A stretch of 64,000 bases of DNA from Cytophagales bacterium UBA2561 (GTDB lineage Bacteria; Bacteroidota; Bacteroidia; Cytophagales; Thermoflexibacteraceae), in assembly GCA_002340355.1 (NCBI GenBank), contig DDLX01000028.1, forward strand, positions 727,222 to 791,221, in the 5' to 3' direction. Below are positions 31,519-42,100 of this stretch, one piece after another; the stretch's first letter is position 1, and each line of letters opens with the position of its first letter. A program made the translations under genes and the position numbers. Below the pieces are notes generated by a model, which did not search any database, was not told the DNA's origin, and saw only the letters and a program-made list of their open reading frames with translations.

Positions 31519-33552
31519 ATGAACGAAAGATTCCGAAAGTGGTATCATTGGTGGTGGCTAGGGTGTTTCTTTTTAGGTGTACTTCAAGAAGGAATAGCAC
31601 AAAAAAATACTATTTTATCTAAAAAAATATCTATTTCATTGGTTAATATTTCGCCTGAATTAGCCCTAGAAAAAATTAGCCAAGTCGGAAAATTCGATTT
31701 TGCCTATGCTTCAGGAGTTTTACCAACAGACTATAAAATCAATTATAAAGCTGAAAATGAGTCTATTAGCTCTATTTTAACCCATATTATTACAGATAAG
31801 AGCATTGAATATAAGACATTAGGTTCACAAGTTATTTTTTACCGTACAACTCGACCTGAAACTAAAAAACCTATTCATGTCTTACGGGGATATATCCGAG
31901 ATATTTTAACAGGTGAACCAATTCCAAATGCTGAAATGTATGATGCCTACTTGCCGATTTCAGCAGTCTCTAATCAAAAAGGGCGTTATGAATTGACTGT
32001 TCCAAATCCTGATTACTTATTACGTTTAACTATACAAGCTGAAGAGTATATTTCTAAAAATTTACGAGTACGCATTGCTTCTGATCGAACTTTAAATTTA
32101 GCTATGCGCCCAAAACCACTTGATTTAGAAGAACTTAAGCGGTTAGAACCTAAAGTCCCTATACGCCCTTCGATAGAAAATATCGAACTTCTCAAACCCA
32201 TCGAAACCACTAAAATTACACAAGTATTTGTTGATAAGAAGAAATCAAAAGCAGAGAATATAGAAACCTTACTCAAAAATAAAGCTATTCAACTCGGATT
32301 TATACCAGGAGTTGGTACGAATGGAATAGCAAATGGACAAAAATTCAACTGGTTGTCTATCAATATTTTAGCAGGTTATTCAGCAGGTTCACGAGGATTT
32401 GATTTTTCAGGATTATTAAATATGAACCGCTTCAATATAAAAGGAATTCAACTTGCAGGGCTAGGAAACTTAGTCGGTGGACGAACTTCAGGATTTCAAT
32501 TTAGTGGTTTGGCAAATGTAGTTCGTTTACAAACTTCAGGCATGCAACTCGCAGGAATTAGTAATTTCTCAGGTTTAAGTATGCAAGGATTTCAGTTTGC
32601 AGGAATTACAAATGTGATACGAGGCAAAATTAAAGGACTACAAATTTCAGCAATCAATAATATGGTAACTGATGGTGGGTCAGGAATTCAGATTTCAGGT
32701 GTAAATAATTTTATGCAAGGTAAAATTTCGGGAATTCAACTTGCAGGGCTGAGTAATTCAACAGTTGGAGAAGTATCTGGTTTTCAGCTTGCTGGAGTAT
32801 TCAATTCAGGATTTAAAAAATTTAGTGGTTCACAAATATCAGGAGCTTTCAATACGGTTTTTGGGCAAATGCGAGGTTGGCAAACTGCAGGAGCTTTCAA
32901 CTTTGTGAGTCGCTCAGCAAAAGGTGTACAAATTGCTGGAGCCTCCAATTTGGTATTTGGAAAATTGTCAGGAATACAAATTTCACCCATTAATTTGGCA
33001 GATACAGTCAAGGGATTTCAGATTGGAGTCATTAATTTGGCTCGAAAATATGAAAAGGGAATTCCAATTGGCTTGCTTAATTTTACGGGATATTATGGTA
33101 TTGAAACAGGCGCAGAGGAGACAGGAATGTTATTTTTTAAGGCAAAAACAGGTGTAAAACGTCTTTATAACATTGTTTCAGGTGGGCTTGAACCTATCCG
33201 AATTGATTTTTGGAAAGCAGGTTATGGTTTTGGGACAGAATTTATTTCAAAGAAACATCTGCAGATGGCATTGGATTATACTTTCTCATACGTTCAGGAA
33301 GCACATCTCCAGCCAGACTTTAATTTCTTACATCGTCTAGAGTTAAACGGTTATTATCGTCCACTCAAAATATTGGCTCTTTTTGCAGGTTTTTCACTCA
33401 ATCAATATAATTACGTCTCAAAAAATCTTGCAGGTGAAATCGTGGAATCTCAACTTACTCCTAAAAGTTCTGTGCTAAATAAGCAGATGTTGAAAAATGG
33501 TAAAACCAGTCAAATCTGGTGGGGTTTTCAGGTAGGAATTCGTATTTTTTAG
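31519..33552 (+). CDS. Surface protein with STN domain, carboxypeptidase-regulatory-like domain and LA_2272-type repeats
   Basis: The 677-aa protein has a signal peptide (residues 1-28), then an STN (secretin/TonB short N-terminal) domain (about 30-115). A carboxypeptidase-regulatory-like beta sandwich follows (about 120-195; GYIRDILTGEPIPNAEMYD). Residues 275-510 are about fourteen short repeats of G-x-Q-h-A/S-G-h-x-N pattern (GIQLAGLGN, GFQFSGLAN, GMQLAGISN), which match the LA_2272-type surface repeat and should build a beta-solenoid or barrel. The C-terminal 150 residues look like outer-membrane strands. STN and regulatory domains are normally found at the front of TonB-dependent receptors, so this combination without a receptor barrel is unusual. 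Function is unknown; surface location is inferred. Confidence 0.75.
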   Translation: MNERFRKWYHWWWLGCFFLGVLQEGIAQKNTILSKKISISLVNISPELALEKISQVGKFDFAYASGVLPTDYKINYKAENESISSILTHIITDKSIEYKTLGSQVIFYRTTRPETKKPIHVLRGYIRDILTGEPIPNAEMYDAYLPISAVSNQKGRYELTVPNPDYLLRLTIQAEEYISKNLRVRIASDRTLNLAMRPKPLDLEELKRLEPKVPIRPSIENIELLKPIETTKITQVFVDKKKSKAENIETLLKNKAIQLGFIPGVGTNGIANGQKFNWLSINILAGYSAGSRGFDFSGLLNMNRFNIKGIQLAGLGNLVGGRTSGFQFSGLANVVRLQTSGMQLAGISNFSGLSMQGFQFAGITNVIRGKIKGLQISAINNMVTDGGSGIQISGVNNFMQGKISGIQLAGLSNSTVGEVSGFQLAGVFNSGFKKFSGSQISGAFNTVFGQMRGWQTAGAFNFVSRSAKGVQIAGASNLVFGKLSGIQISPINLADTVKGFQIGVINLARKYEKGIPIGLLNFTGYYGIETGAEETGMLFFKAKTGVKRLYNIVSGGLEPIRIDFWKAGYGFGTEFISKKHLQMALDYTFSYVQEAHLQPDFNFLHRLELNGYYRPLKILALFAGFSLNQYNYVSKNLAGEIVESQLTPKSSVLNKQMLKNGKTSQIWWGFQVGIRIF

Positions 33553-33766
33553 ATTTCCTTTTCAGATTTCATCTTCTATTCATATAATTCATAACAAAAC
33601 AGAGACAAGCCTGAAAACATTTCAAACCCGCACCGTGTTAAAGGAGGGTAAACAAAGTTCAAAATAAAATTTTATTACGTTAAAATATTACTTTAGATTC
33701 AAAAATTTACATTTTTAGGAAACCAGAAAGTTAAAATTATTTTTATTTATTGAAACTATTCAAAAT

Positions 33767-34486
33767 ATGGCAGACTCTAATAACCCATTAAATGGACATG
33801 CTGAAGATAGGCTAACAGCTATGGAAAATCTGGAAGCAATGGGAGACAATCATGTAGGAACTTCATTAGAAACTCCACTCCGACCCGACGCTTTTTTGAG
33901 TAATGATACAGATAAAATTGCTCAAATTCAGGAACATTTTGCCAAGATTATGGATATTCTTGGACTTGACCGTACTGACGATAGCCTAAGTGGAACGCCA
34001 TATAGGGTAGCTAAAATGTATGTCCGCGAAATTTTTGAAGGCTTAAATCCTACTAACAAACCACAAGTCAAAACGTTTGAAAACAAGTACCAATATGGTG
34101 AAATGTTGGTAGAAAAAAACATTATCTTACATTCGACTTGCGAGCATCATTTTTTACCGATTTTTGGGCATGCTCACGTAGCTTATATTTCTTCAGGAAC
34201 AGTCATTGGACTTTCTAAAATTAATCGTATTGTAAGTTATTTTGCAAAGCGTCCGCAAGTACAGGAACGTTTGACTCGTCAGATTTCAGAGGAATTAAAA
34301 AAAGTCTTACAAACTGAAGATGTGGCAGTTGTGATTGAGGCTAAGCATTTATGTGTTGCTTCTCGTGGGATTCAGGATGTGAGCAGTACCACCGTGACCG
34401 CTGACTATTCAGGAAAATTTCGAGAAAAGACAACCCGAAATGAGTTTTTGGATTATCTCAAAAGTCCATTAACCAAAGAATTGTAG
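33767..34486 (+). CDS. folE: GTP cyclohydrolase I
   Basis: Converts GTP to 7,8-dihydroneopterin triphosphate, the first step to folate and, in some organisms, queuosine or biopterin. The 239-aa product has a loose 45-residue N-terminal extension, then the core with TPYRVAKMY, the zinc ligands C125 and H128 in STCEHHFLPIFGHAHVAY, KINRIVSYFAKRPQVQERLT, and C196 in AKHLCVASRG. All catalytic residues are present. The 214-bp region upstream shows no riboswitch I recognise. Confidence 0.96.
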   Translation: MADSNNPLNGHAEDRLTAMENLEAMGDNHVGTSLETPLRPDAFLSNDTDKIAQIQEHFAKIMDILGLDRTDDSLSGTPYRVAKMYVREIFEGLNPTNKPQVKTFENKYQYGEMLVEKNIILHSTCEHHFLPIFGHAHVAYISSGTVIGLSKINRIVSYFAKRPQVQERLTRQISEELKKVLQTEDVAVVIEAKHLCVASRGIQDVSSTTVTADYSGKFREKTTRNEFLDYLKSPLTKEL

Positions 34487-34870
34487 TATAGAAAATCAAT
34501 TCCTTTTGGCAAAGTTTTATATCAAAGGCATTCTACAAAAGTTTCTAGCCATCTTGATTTTAAACTTTGTCAAATTCTATCATTTTATAAAAGAAAATCC
34601 TCAGCTCAAAATCTACGCCCCTATTCGTAATAGGCTTAATAATAGGTGAAACACCTAAAATAATTTACTGATTTTCAGTTTATTACCTAATAATATAAAT
34701 AAAATTTTCCAAAACAAAAAAACACGGTATAATAGAAAGTCATTGCCACCGACTACTTATTTCCAAACAATATAAAATATAAGTTTATCTTTACTCAAAA
34801 TATTCTTCATATAATCCTTCTAAGTATTTTTTTCATTTATCATACTCAGTAAAATAATTTCTACGGATTT
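34487..34870. other. Intergenic region after folE
   Basis: These 384 bp hold no supported ORF. A perfect short hairpin TAGGTG-AAA-CACCTA lies at 34643-34657, and an imperfect pair TTGGCAAAGTTT/AAACTTTGTCAA spans about 34507-34575. Neither is followed by a clear T-run. The rest is featureless AT-rich DNA. Confidence 0.4.
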
Positions 34871-36886
34871 ATGCTCACTCCACTTGAAATCTTTATCTAT
34901 TTGCCTTTATTATTATTATTTCTAACAGCAATTTATTTGCTTGGACACTTAGCCATAGCCATTTGTAAAATTCGCTTTCAAGAGTTAACTATTGATTTAT
35001 TTTCTAAATTATTAACAGGTACTTATCTGATTATCACCTTTTTTTCAATTTTGCAAGCTAACGGAATTACCTTTAACCTTATTTTTTTAATCCTATTTGG
35101 CGTAGCTTATTGGTATTTATCTCAAAAACCACACTTCTCAAAGCAGAAAATAATAGATTATTTACTTGATTTCCAGATTATTAAATCTTACCGTTTAGGT
35201 GTTTACTTTATAATTCTTACTCTTATTTTCAGTTTGCGGGTAGTTTGGTTAATGGATACAGAAACAGGCTTTTTATTTAGTTTATTAGATAATTCTGATA
35301 ATGATTTTTATGCTCAAGTTGGTGATTTTTTAGGGCTTACAGGTCAAGAAAATCGTTATAAAGTTCTAAATATTTGGACTGAAAAAGCACACGGAATTGC
35401 TCCCTATCACTATTTTGAACTTTGGATGCATGCCTTACTAACAGCTCTTTTCCCAGTTTCTACTATGTATATTTATATGATTCTAATGTTTACTTATTTT
35501 TTATTTATACTTTTTTTAGGTTATGAAACGCTTTTAAGTTCAATTACTCGAAAATATAACTGGCATTACACTCTTTTATCTTTTATTTTTCTGTTTTCAG
35601 CAATTATTTATCTAAATTTCTTTCTGGAGTATCAAAGCCCTATGGTTAATACATACCATTTTATTCACGGTGATCATTCTATTCCATTTATAAATATTAA
35701 AGCAATAATACCTGAAATTGTGTGCCTTACCTTCTTAGTTTTACTTCGAAATAAAGCACATCAATTAGCTTTTATTTTTATTTTATCGTTTCCTATTATT
35801 TCATTTTTAGCTACACCAGGTGTTTTTGGAGGGCTAACTCTACTCATTTTATGGAATTTCAAATATAATTATTTTAAGATAAATAATAAATTATCTTTAG
35901 GTTTGACTCTTTTTGTAGCATTTTTTCTAGTCGGATTTTGGAAATGGAACACTCCAGCACTAGCTACTTTGGAAAGTAATATTGCTATTTCTTTCTTTCT
36001 AACTTACAAAGAAAGTTCATTTTTAGCGTTTATTTTTCAATCTTTTAAGGCACTCATTCATATTCCATATCTATATGTACCTTTTTCATTAATATTACCC
36101 ATCTTATTATGGAGATATCGTTCGACATATGCTCAGAAAGAACTTATTCGAATCGCATTGCCAAGTATTACAATTTTTGGTATTTCATGGTTCGTAAGTC
36201 GATTAAATCCTTATGTAGATTGGGGGCAGTTTTTTACAGTGGTGGCATATGCGATGGGAAAACTTGCATTCACAGTTGTACTTTGGGCATTAGCAGAAAA
36301 ATTTTGTCGTCTTAACCTCAAATATTACATTCCTATAGTACTATGCTTTGGGCTTCTATTTTTTAGAGTAGTTCGCAATGGACAATTAAAAATTCAACCC
36401 AAGCCTAAAAGTTCTTACTCTAAAAACTATTTACAACAAATTGATTCATTATTACAACCTTTTGCTTCTGAAAAATTGCTTATTGGTGGGACGTTAGCTG
36501 ATGTACCTTATTTATTAGAAAGAGGTCAATTTGCTCATAATTTTGTTGGTTATGTGGAGTCTCGTTACATGAATTATATGCGTCAGAATACTCATACAGT
36601 TCACTTATCTATGTATGAATTACTAGATTCCTCTCATATTTCAGAAGCACAAAGGCAAGCCTTACAACTAAATCCTGTTGTCTTATATTTCAATGAACAA
36701 AAAACAAGGCAAAAATTCACAAATAATACAGAAGGTTTAATAAATTTTATCAAGAAACATAATTTACGTTATCTAATTATTACGCCAGATAAAACGATTC
36801 CTCCTGATATACAAGTACTTATTGATCACCAAATCACAGATTCTAAATCAGGAAAGCGTTTTTGTATTTTGAAATCAAATTCTTGA
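34871..36886 (+). CDS. Polytopic membrane protein, possibly a GT-C-like glycosyltransferase
   Basis: I do not recognise a named family. The 671-aa product is mostly hydrophobic, with about twelve membrane spans in residues 5-510, and ends in a soluble domain of about 160 residues (LLIGGTLADVPYLLERGQFAHN...). A DNDFYAQVGDFLGL segment between spans near residue 145 and an acidic HGDHS loop near 275 could be catalytic. The layout (many spans, soluble C-terminal part) is that of GT-C transferases or O-antigen-type enzymes. It overlaps in transcript with the FkbM-like gene 2 bp downstream, which also suggests glycan or surface-polymer work. Codon use is more AT-rich than the neighbours. Confidence 0.6.
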   Translation: MLTPLEIFIYLPLLLLFLTAIYLLGHLAIAICKIRFQELTIDLFSKLLTGTYLIITFFSILQANGITFNLIFLILFGVAYWYLSQKPHFSKQKIIDYLLDFQIIKSYRLGVYFIILTLIFSLRVVWLMDTETGFLFSLLDNSDNDFYAQVGDFLGLTGQENRYKVLNIWTEKAHGIAPYHYFELWMHALLTALFPVSTMYIYMILMFTYFLFILFLGYETLLSSITRKYNWHYTLLSFIFLFSAIIYLNFFLEYQSPMVNTYHFIHGDHSIPFINIKAIIPEIVCLTFLVLLRNKAHQLAFIFILSFPIISFLATPGVFGGLTLLILWNFKYNYFKINNKLSLGLTLFVAFFLVGFWKWNTPALATLESNIAISFFLTYKESSFLAFIFQSFKALIHIPYLYVPFSLILPILLWRYRSTYAQKELIRIALPSITIFGISWFVSRLNPYVDWGQFFTVVAYAMGKLAFTVVLWALAEKFCRLNLKYYIPIVLCFGLLFFRVVRNGQLKIQPKPKSSYSKNYLQQIDSLLQPFASEKLLIGGTLADVPYLLERGQFAHNFVGYVESRYMNYMRQNTHTVHLSMYELLDSSHISEAQRQALQLNPVVLYFNEQKTRQKFTNNTEGLINFIKKHNLRYLIITPDKTIPPDIQVLIDHQITDSKSGKRFCILKSNS

Positions 36887-36888
36887 AA

Positions 36889-37806
36889 ATGTACCATCTT
36901 ATCAAAAAAATAATTGCTTTTATACTTTCTAAGAGAAAGCTTAAATTAGTTTCTTCAAGAGAATTAGAAACTCAAAAATTAATGTTAGGCAAATTACTTA
37001 GTAATCAATTAAAAACGCTTCCTATTCAACACTTTCATGAGGCTGAATTCAAAGTTTTCTCACAATGGGGAGATGATGGTATTATTCAATATTTAACACA
37101 ACATATTGATATTCAACATAAAAGATTTATTGAATTTGGAGTTGAAAATTATACTGAAGCTGTTACACGGTTTTTACTAATTAATAACAATTGGTCAGGT
37201 TTAGTAATGGATGGCTCAGCAGAAAATATTCATTTTATTCATCAAGATCCAATTTATTTTTTGTATGATATTCAAGCAAAAAGTCATTTTATTACTCAAG
37301 AAAATATCGAAGGCTTATTAAAAAAATACTATTTTCATCAAAAAACTGGATTATTACATATTGATATTGATGGAAATGATTACTATGTTTGGAAAGCAAT
37401 CTCAACAAATCCTGAAATTGTAATAGTTGAGTATAATGCGATTTTTGGTGCAAAACGAGCGATTACAGTACCTTATGATCCACAGTTTTATCGAACTGCA
37501 AAACATCCATCCAATTTATATTTTGGAGCTTCCTTATCTGCCTTATTTCACTTAGCCCAAGAAAAAAATTATGCTTTAATCGGCTGTACTTCAGCAGGAA
37601 ATAATGCTTTTTTTATCCGAAAAGATAAACTTAAAGAGTGTCCTTTTCCTGAGAAAACACCCTATGAAGCCTTCGTTCCAATCAAGAGCCGAGAGCATCG
37701 AGATCCGACTGGTCATCTGACATTTACCCCTCCCGAAATAGGAATTCAAGAAATTAGAGGATTACCTGTTTTTAATGTATTAACTCAAGAAATTGAACTC
37801 TTTTAA
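36889..37806 (+). CDS. FkbM-like methyltransferase-fold protein
   Basis: The 305-aa product has the pattern of FkbM-type or related SAM-dependent proteins found in glycan loci: FSQWGDDGIIQYL near residue 56, FIEFGVENYTEA, the hydrophobic strand GLLHIDIDGNDYYVWKA, and EYNAIFGA. IDIDGNDYYVW takes the place of the usual D-x-E-G motif. The frame stays open to a TTG at 36862 inside the previous gene, but I use the ATG at 36889, only 2 bp after that gene's stop. Tight coupling with the membrane protein suggests that both act on the same surface compound. The reaction is not known; N-terminal residues 3-12 are hydrophobic but too short for a span. Confidence 0.65.
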   Translation: MYHLIKKIIAFILSKRKLKLVSSRELETQKLMLGKLLSNQLKTLPIQHFHEAEFKVFSQWGDDGIIQYLTQHIDIQHKRFIEFGVENYTEAVTRFLLINNNWSGLVMDGSAENIHFIHQDPIYFLYDIQAKSHFITQENIEGLLKKYYFHQKTGLLHIDIDGNDYYVWKAISTNPEIVIVEYNAIFGAKRAITVPYDPQFYRTAKHPSNLYFGASLSALFHLAQEKNYALIGCTSAGNNAFFIRKDKLKECPFPEKTPYEAFVPIKSREHRDPTGHLTFTPPEIGIQEIRGLPVFNVLTQEIELF

Positions 37807-37896
37807 AGCTATGAAAATAACATTCTTTAAAACAATCTGAACGTTTTACTAATTTTATGGCGAATAGAACTTTATTTATTTTCATCTGATTTGGAT

Positions 37897-38919
37897 ATGA
37901 CTTTTATCAAACAAAACGACCCCAAAGCTGCCGAGCGTAAACGAGACCATATTGAGTTAGCCTTTGAATCTCAGGTGGAAAAATTGCATTTAGATACTCG
38001 TTTTTCTTATGAACCGATACTTATGGCACATCCATCAGGAAATAATTCTTTTTTAACTTTTCTAGGTAAAAAGATGCGTTATCCAATTTGGATTTCAAGT
38101 ATGACAGGCGGAACTAAATTAGCCAAAAAGATTAATCAGAATTTAGCTAAAATTTGTGGTAAATACGGTTTAGGAATGGGATTAGGCTCATGTCGTGGAT
38201 TATTATATTCGGATGATTATTTTGTTGATTTTGACGTACGTCATCATTTAGGTGATGCACCATTTTTTGCCAATCTAGGTATTGCCCAAATTGAAGAATC
38301 ATTAGCTAAAAATGACCTCAAACGTATCAAAAAGTTACTTGAACGCCTACAAGTAGATGGTTTAATTATTCACATAAATCCTTTACAAGAATGGTTACAG
38401 CCTGAAGGAGACCATATTACGCGCCCACCAATTGAGACAATTTCCGAATTTTTGGATAAAACCAATATCAAAGTTATTGTCAAAGAAGTAGGACAAGGAA
38501 TGGGCTATGAAAGCTTAAAAGCCTTACTCCAATTGCCTTTAGAAGCGATAGATTTTGCAGCGCATGGGGGTACAAATTTTTCAATGATCGAATTATTTCG
38601 AAGCAATGAAATACATCAAAAAGCCTATCAGAACTTAGCTTTAGTCGGGCATTCTGCAGAAGAAATGACCTTAATGACTAATCAGATTATCAAAGAATTA
38701 GGAAATAATATTTCGTGTCAACAAGTGATTATTTCAGGAGGAATACGAGATTTCTTAGATGGTTATTATCTAACTGAGAAAATTAATTTGTCTGCTATTT
38801 ATGGACAAGCCTCCGCCTTTCTAAAATATGCCACCAAGTCTTATGAGGAACTGGAAAAATATACCGAGTTGCAAGTTCAGGGCTTAGAACTAGCACGACA
38901 ATTTTTAAAAGTTAAATAA
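37897..38919 (+). CDS. fni: Type 2 isopentenyl-diphosphate delta-isomerase
   Basis: Interconverts isopentenyl and dimethylallyl diphosphate with FMN and NADPH, for isoprenoid synthesis. The 340-aa protein begins with the family's R-K-x-D-H motif (AERKRDHIELAF), then ISSMTGGTKLA for FMN contact, GLGMGLGSCR, LIIHINPLQEWLQPEGD, VIVKEVGQGMG, and a C-terminal IISGGIRDF. It starts at ATG 37897; a TTG six bases earlier is less likely. Length is typical. It is followed by 185 bp and the giant transporter gene, with no known link. Confidence 0.93.
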   Translation: MTFIKQNDPKAAERKRDHIELAFESQVEKLHLDTRFSYEPILMAHPSGNNSFLTFLGKKMRYPIWISSMTGGTKLAKKINQNLAKICGKYGLGMGLGSCRGLLYSDDYFVDFDVRHHLGDAPFFANLGIAQIEESLAKNDLKRIKKLLERLQVDGLIIHINPLQEWLQPEGDHITRPPIETISEFLDKTNIKVIVKEVGQGMGYESLKALLQLPLEAIDFAAHGGTNFSMIELFRSNEIHQKAYQNLALVGHSAEEMTLMTNQIIKELGNNISCQQVIISGGIRDFLDGYYLTEKINLSAIYGQASAFLKYATKSYEELEKYTELQVQGLELARQFLKVK

Positions 38920-39104
38920 TCATTTTTAATTTATAAAATATGATATAATACTTTCACATTTCACTTCCTCATCTAAATATTTTATCCTAAAAACCATTAA
39001 AATCTTTTGTTTTTTTTCGTTTGTTTTAAGGTTATTTACGTAGTTTACATCCCATTTTGAGGTAAATCCAAAATCCATTATTATTAACATCTAATCTATT
39101 CCGT

Positions 39105-42100
39105 ATGGCATCAGGAGGAACAAAGTATGGCGCATTCTCGGGCGTTTTTACGCCTTCCGTTCTTACTATTCTGGGCGTAATTATGTATCTACGACTGGGC
39201 TGGGTCGTTGGCGAAGCAGGACTTTATTGGACGCTTGCCATTATTCTATTATCTCACGTCATTTCTGTTTCTACGGGGCTGAGTGTTTCTTCCATTTCGA
39301 CTGACAAACGAGTCAAAGCGGGTGGAATTTATTACATCTTGTCCCGAAGTTTAGGCTTACCGATTGGTGGAGCCATTGGGATTACCCTTTTTGTAGGAAC
39401 AGCCCTAAGCATTGCACTTTATGTCATTGGTTTTTCAGAAAGTTTCATTGATTTCTGGCATTATGGATCAGGTTTTCAGATTACAGACGATACTCTACAA
39501 GCCTTAAAACCTATTGATTCAATATACAATCGATTAGCTTCCTTAAAAGGTCAATTATTTTCAGATAAAGCCTCTTTCGTACACGCTCTCAAGAAGTTAA
39601 ATCATCCTGAAATCCCTGCTTTAATCCCGAAAGTCCTCGAGCAAAGTCAAGCCGTTTCGACTAATGACCTTCGGATAACGGGTACAATTACGATTGTTTC
39701 TGTCACGACCATTGCCTTTATTAGTACTTCTTTTGCGATAAAAACCCAATTTTTTATTCTGGCAGCAATTGTTGTATCACTATTTTCCATTTTCTTATCA
39801 GCTCCATTTTTGTTTGATTCGATTGGAGAATATGCAACTCAACAGCCCAATTTATTAAAACCTGCCAATTCGGAATCTTTAGCCGAAATTTTCGGAATTT
39901 TCTTTCCTGCAGTAACTGGATTTACGGCAGGTGTAGCCATGTCAGGCGACTTGCAAGACCCTAAAAAGGACATTCCCAAAGGAACAATTTTGGCAATAGC
40001 CGTAGGATTAGTTGTATATATTGCACTTGCCTTTTTCTTAGCCTTTTTCCTTGAAAATAAAGCGCTTAGGACAAATAGTAATTTATTGAAGGAGATTGCT
40101 TTTGGGTCATCTTGGTTTGTTATTGCAGGAATTTGGGGAGCTACTTTATCTTCGGCATTAGGTGGAATTTTGGGCGCACCTCGAATTTTACAAGCCTTGT
40201 CCGTTGATAAAATTACACCAAAATTATTTGCCAAAGGAGTCGGTAAAAGTAATGAGCCTCGTAATGCCTTGATTCTCACTTTCGTAATTGCCGAAGCAGG
40301 GATTTTAGTGGGAGATTTAAATGTAGTTGCTCGATTGGTTTCGATGTTTTATTTAGCAGCCTATGGTTTTATCAATTTATCATGTGCCTTAGAAAGTTGG
40401 GCAAGTTCCGATTTTCGCCCCACTTTTCGTATTCCAAATGCCATTAGTATCATCGGAGCAGTTTCGACTTTCTTTGTAATGGTCTTTTTGGATTTGCCAT
40501 TTATGATTGCCGCCTCTTTGATTATTGGATTGATTTTCTTCTACTTAACTCGCCGACAATTGTCATTAGGTTTTGGTGATGTTTGGCAAGGGGTCTGGAG
40601 TTCCTTGATTCGAAAAGGGCTTCACGATATGGTACAAAAAGAAACCCAACAACGAAACTGGCGACCAAATATCATTTTATTTAGTGGAGCAAAAGACACC
40701 CGTCCGCATTTGATTTTATTTGGAAAAGTAATGGCAGGAAGATTAGGATTTTTGACTGCTTTCCAGCTCATTGAAAACGCAGAAACTTCAAAAGTTTTAC
40801 CCAAATCTCGGCAGTTAGTCCCTGAACCTGAACAAGATGCTTTAGGTTTATTTTTTCGCCGTCAATATTGCCAAACGATTTATGACGGCATCGAAAATAT
40901 TGCTCGAACGTATGGTTTTTCAGGAATTGAGCCGAATACGATTTTATTAGGTTGGGGCGGAAGAGGCTCTAAAAATCCTATTCGATTTGCCCAATCAGTA
41001 GGCTCAATGATTGAGTTAGATTACAATGTTTTATTGTTAAATTATCATTCTCGGAAGCAATTTGGTCAAAATGAACGCATTGATATTTGGTGGCGGGGAG
41101 CTGGTGGAAATGCCTATCTGATGCTAATGCTTTTGAAGTTTATTTTATCCGCAGACGAATGGGAAAAAGCAAAAGTCCGTATTTTAATTGCAAATAATGA
41201 CAATCTTAGACGACACGAGCTTCATAAAAATTGTGAGGCTTTGCGGGAAGAAATGCGAATTGAAGCCGAAATTCGCATTATTAATAATGAAATTGAAAAA
41301 CGACCTTTCAATGAAATTATTCATGAAGAATCTGAAAATACGGATTTGGTGATGTTGGGAATGCCTCCCGTTATTGAGGGACAAGAAATGGGATTCATTG
41401 AACGTACCAATTCCTTAATGCAAGAAATCGATACAAGTGTTTTATTAGTCAAAGAATCTTCTTATTTCTCGAAAGCCGTAGGTGCATCTGAAACTCCTAT
41501 TTTAATTCAACCCATTGAAAATCAACATATTGAAACGATTAGAAAGCCTTCAAATACGCCATTATCACTACCTAAAGTTACGCCTCCACAACATCCCGAT
41601 TTAGCCAATTTGATTGCGGAGACTTACCATAAAACCCATCAAATTATTGAAGAATATTGTCAAAATTATTTGCAAAAAATTTATGAAATTACCATTGCTT
41701 ATACGTTGAGTGTTCGTCAAATAATGACCGAACAATTTGCGAAAATTGAGGCAGATAGTTCTCATTTAGAAAACCGAAACGCACTTTTAATACAGACACA
41801 AGTTGAGTTTTTGCAACAAGCTCAACAAAAAATCAATGAATTAAACGGTATTTTGAGTCAAAAAGAACAATGCTTAACGGATGGAAATTTATTCTTAGCT
41901 GAAAAGTTTAAAGAATTAATTTCCGAAACTCCTGACAATTTCAAAGTAGAATTTAATGCCGAATTTTTCAATGAAGATAATCAAGAACTACTTTCACACT
42001 TTTCGACAAGTAATCAATTGAATGTCAAGTTTTTTCAAGGCAAGGCAAGTTATCAAGTCAAGTACAAAAAGCTAATTTATTTTTATGTTAAAATTCAAGG

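Noticed and set aside
33553..33766. Riboswitch (preQ1 or tetrahydrofolate type) ahead of folE
   Set aside because: The leader contains an AGGAGGGT stretch but not the conserved loops or paired regions of either class that I know.
34507..34575. Terminator for folE from a TTGGCAAAGTTT/AAACTTTGTCAA pair
   Set aside because: The loop is long, pairing is imperfect and no T-run follows.
39839..40279. 146-codon minus-strand frame in the transporter gene
   Set aside because: Antisense to well-recognised membrane spans; no support as a gene.
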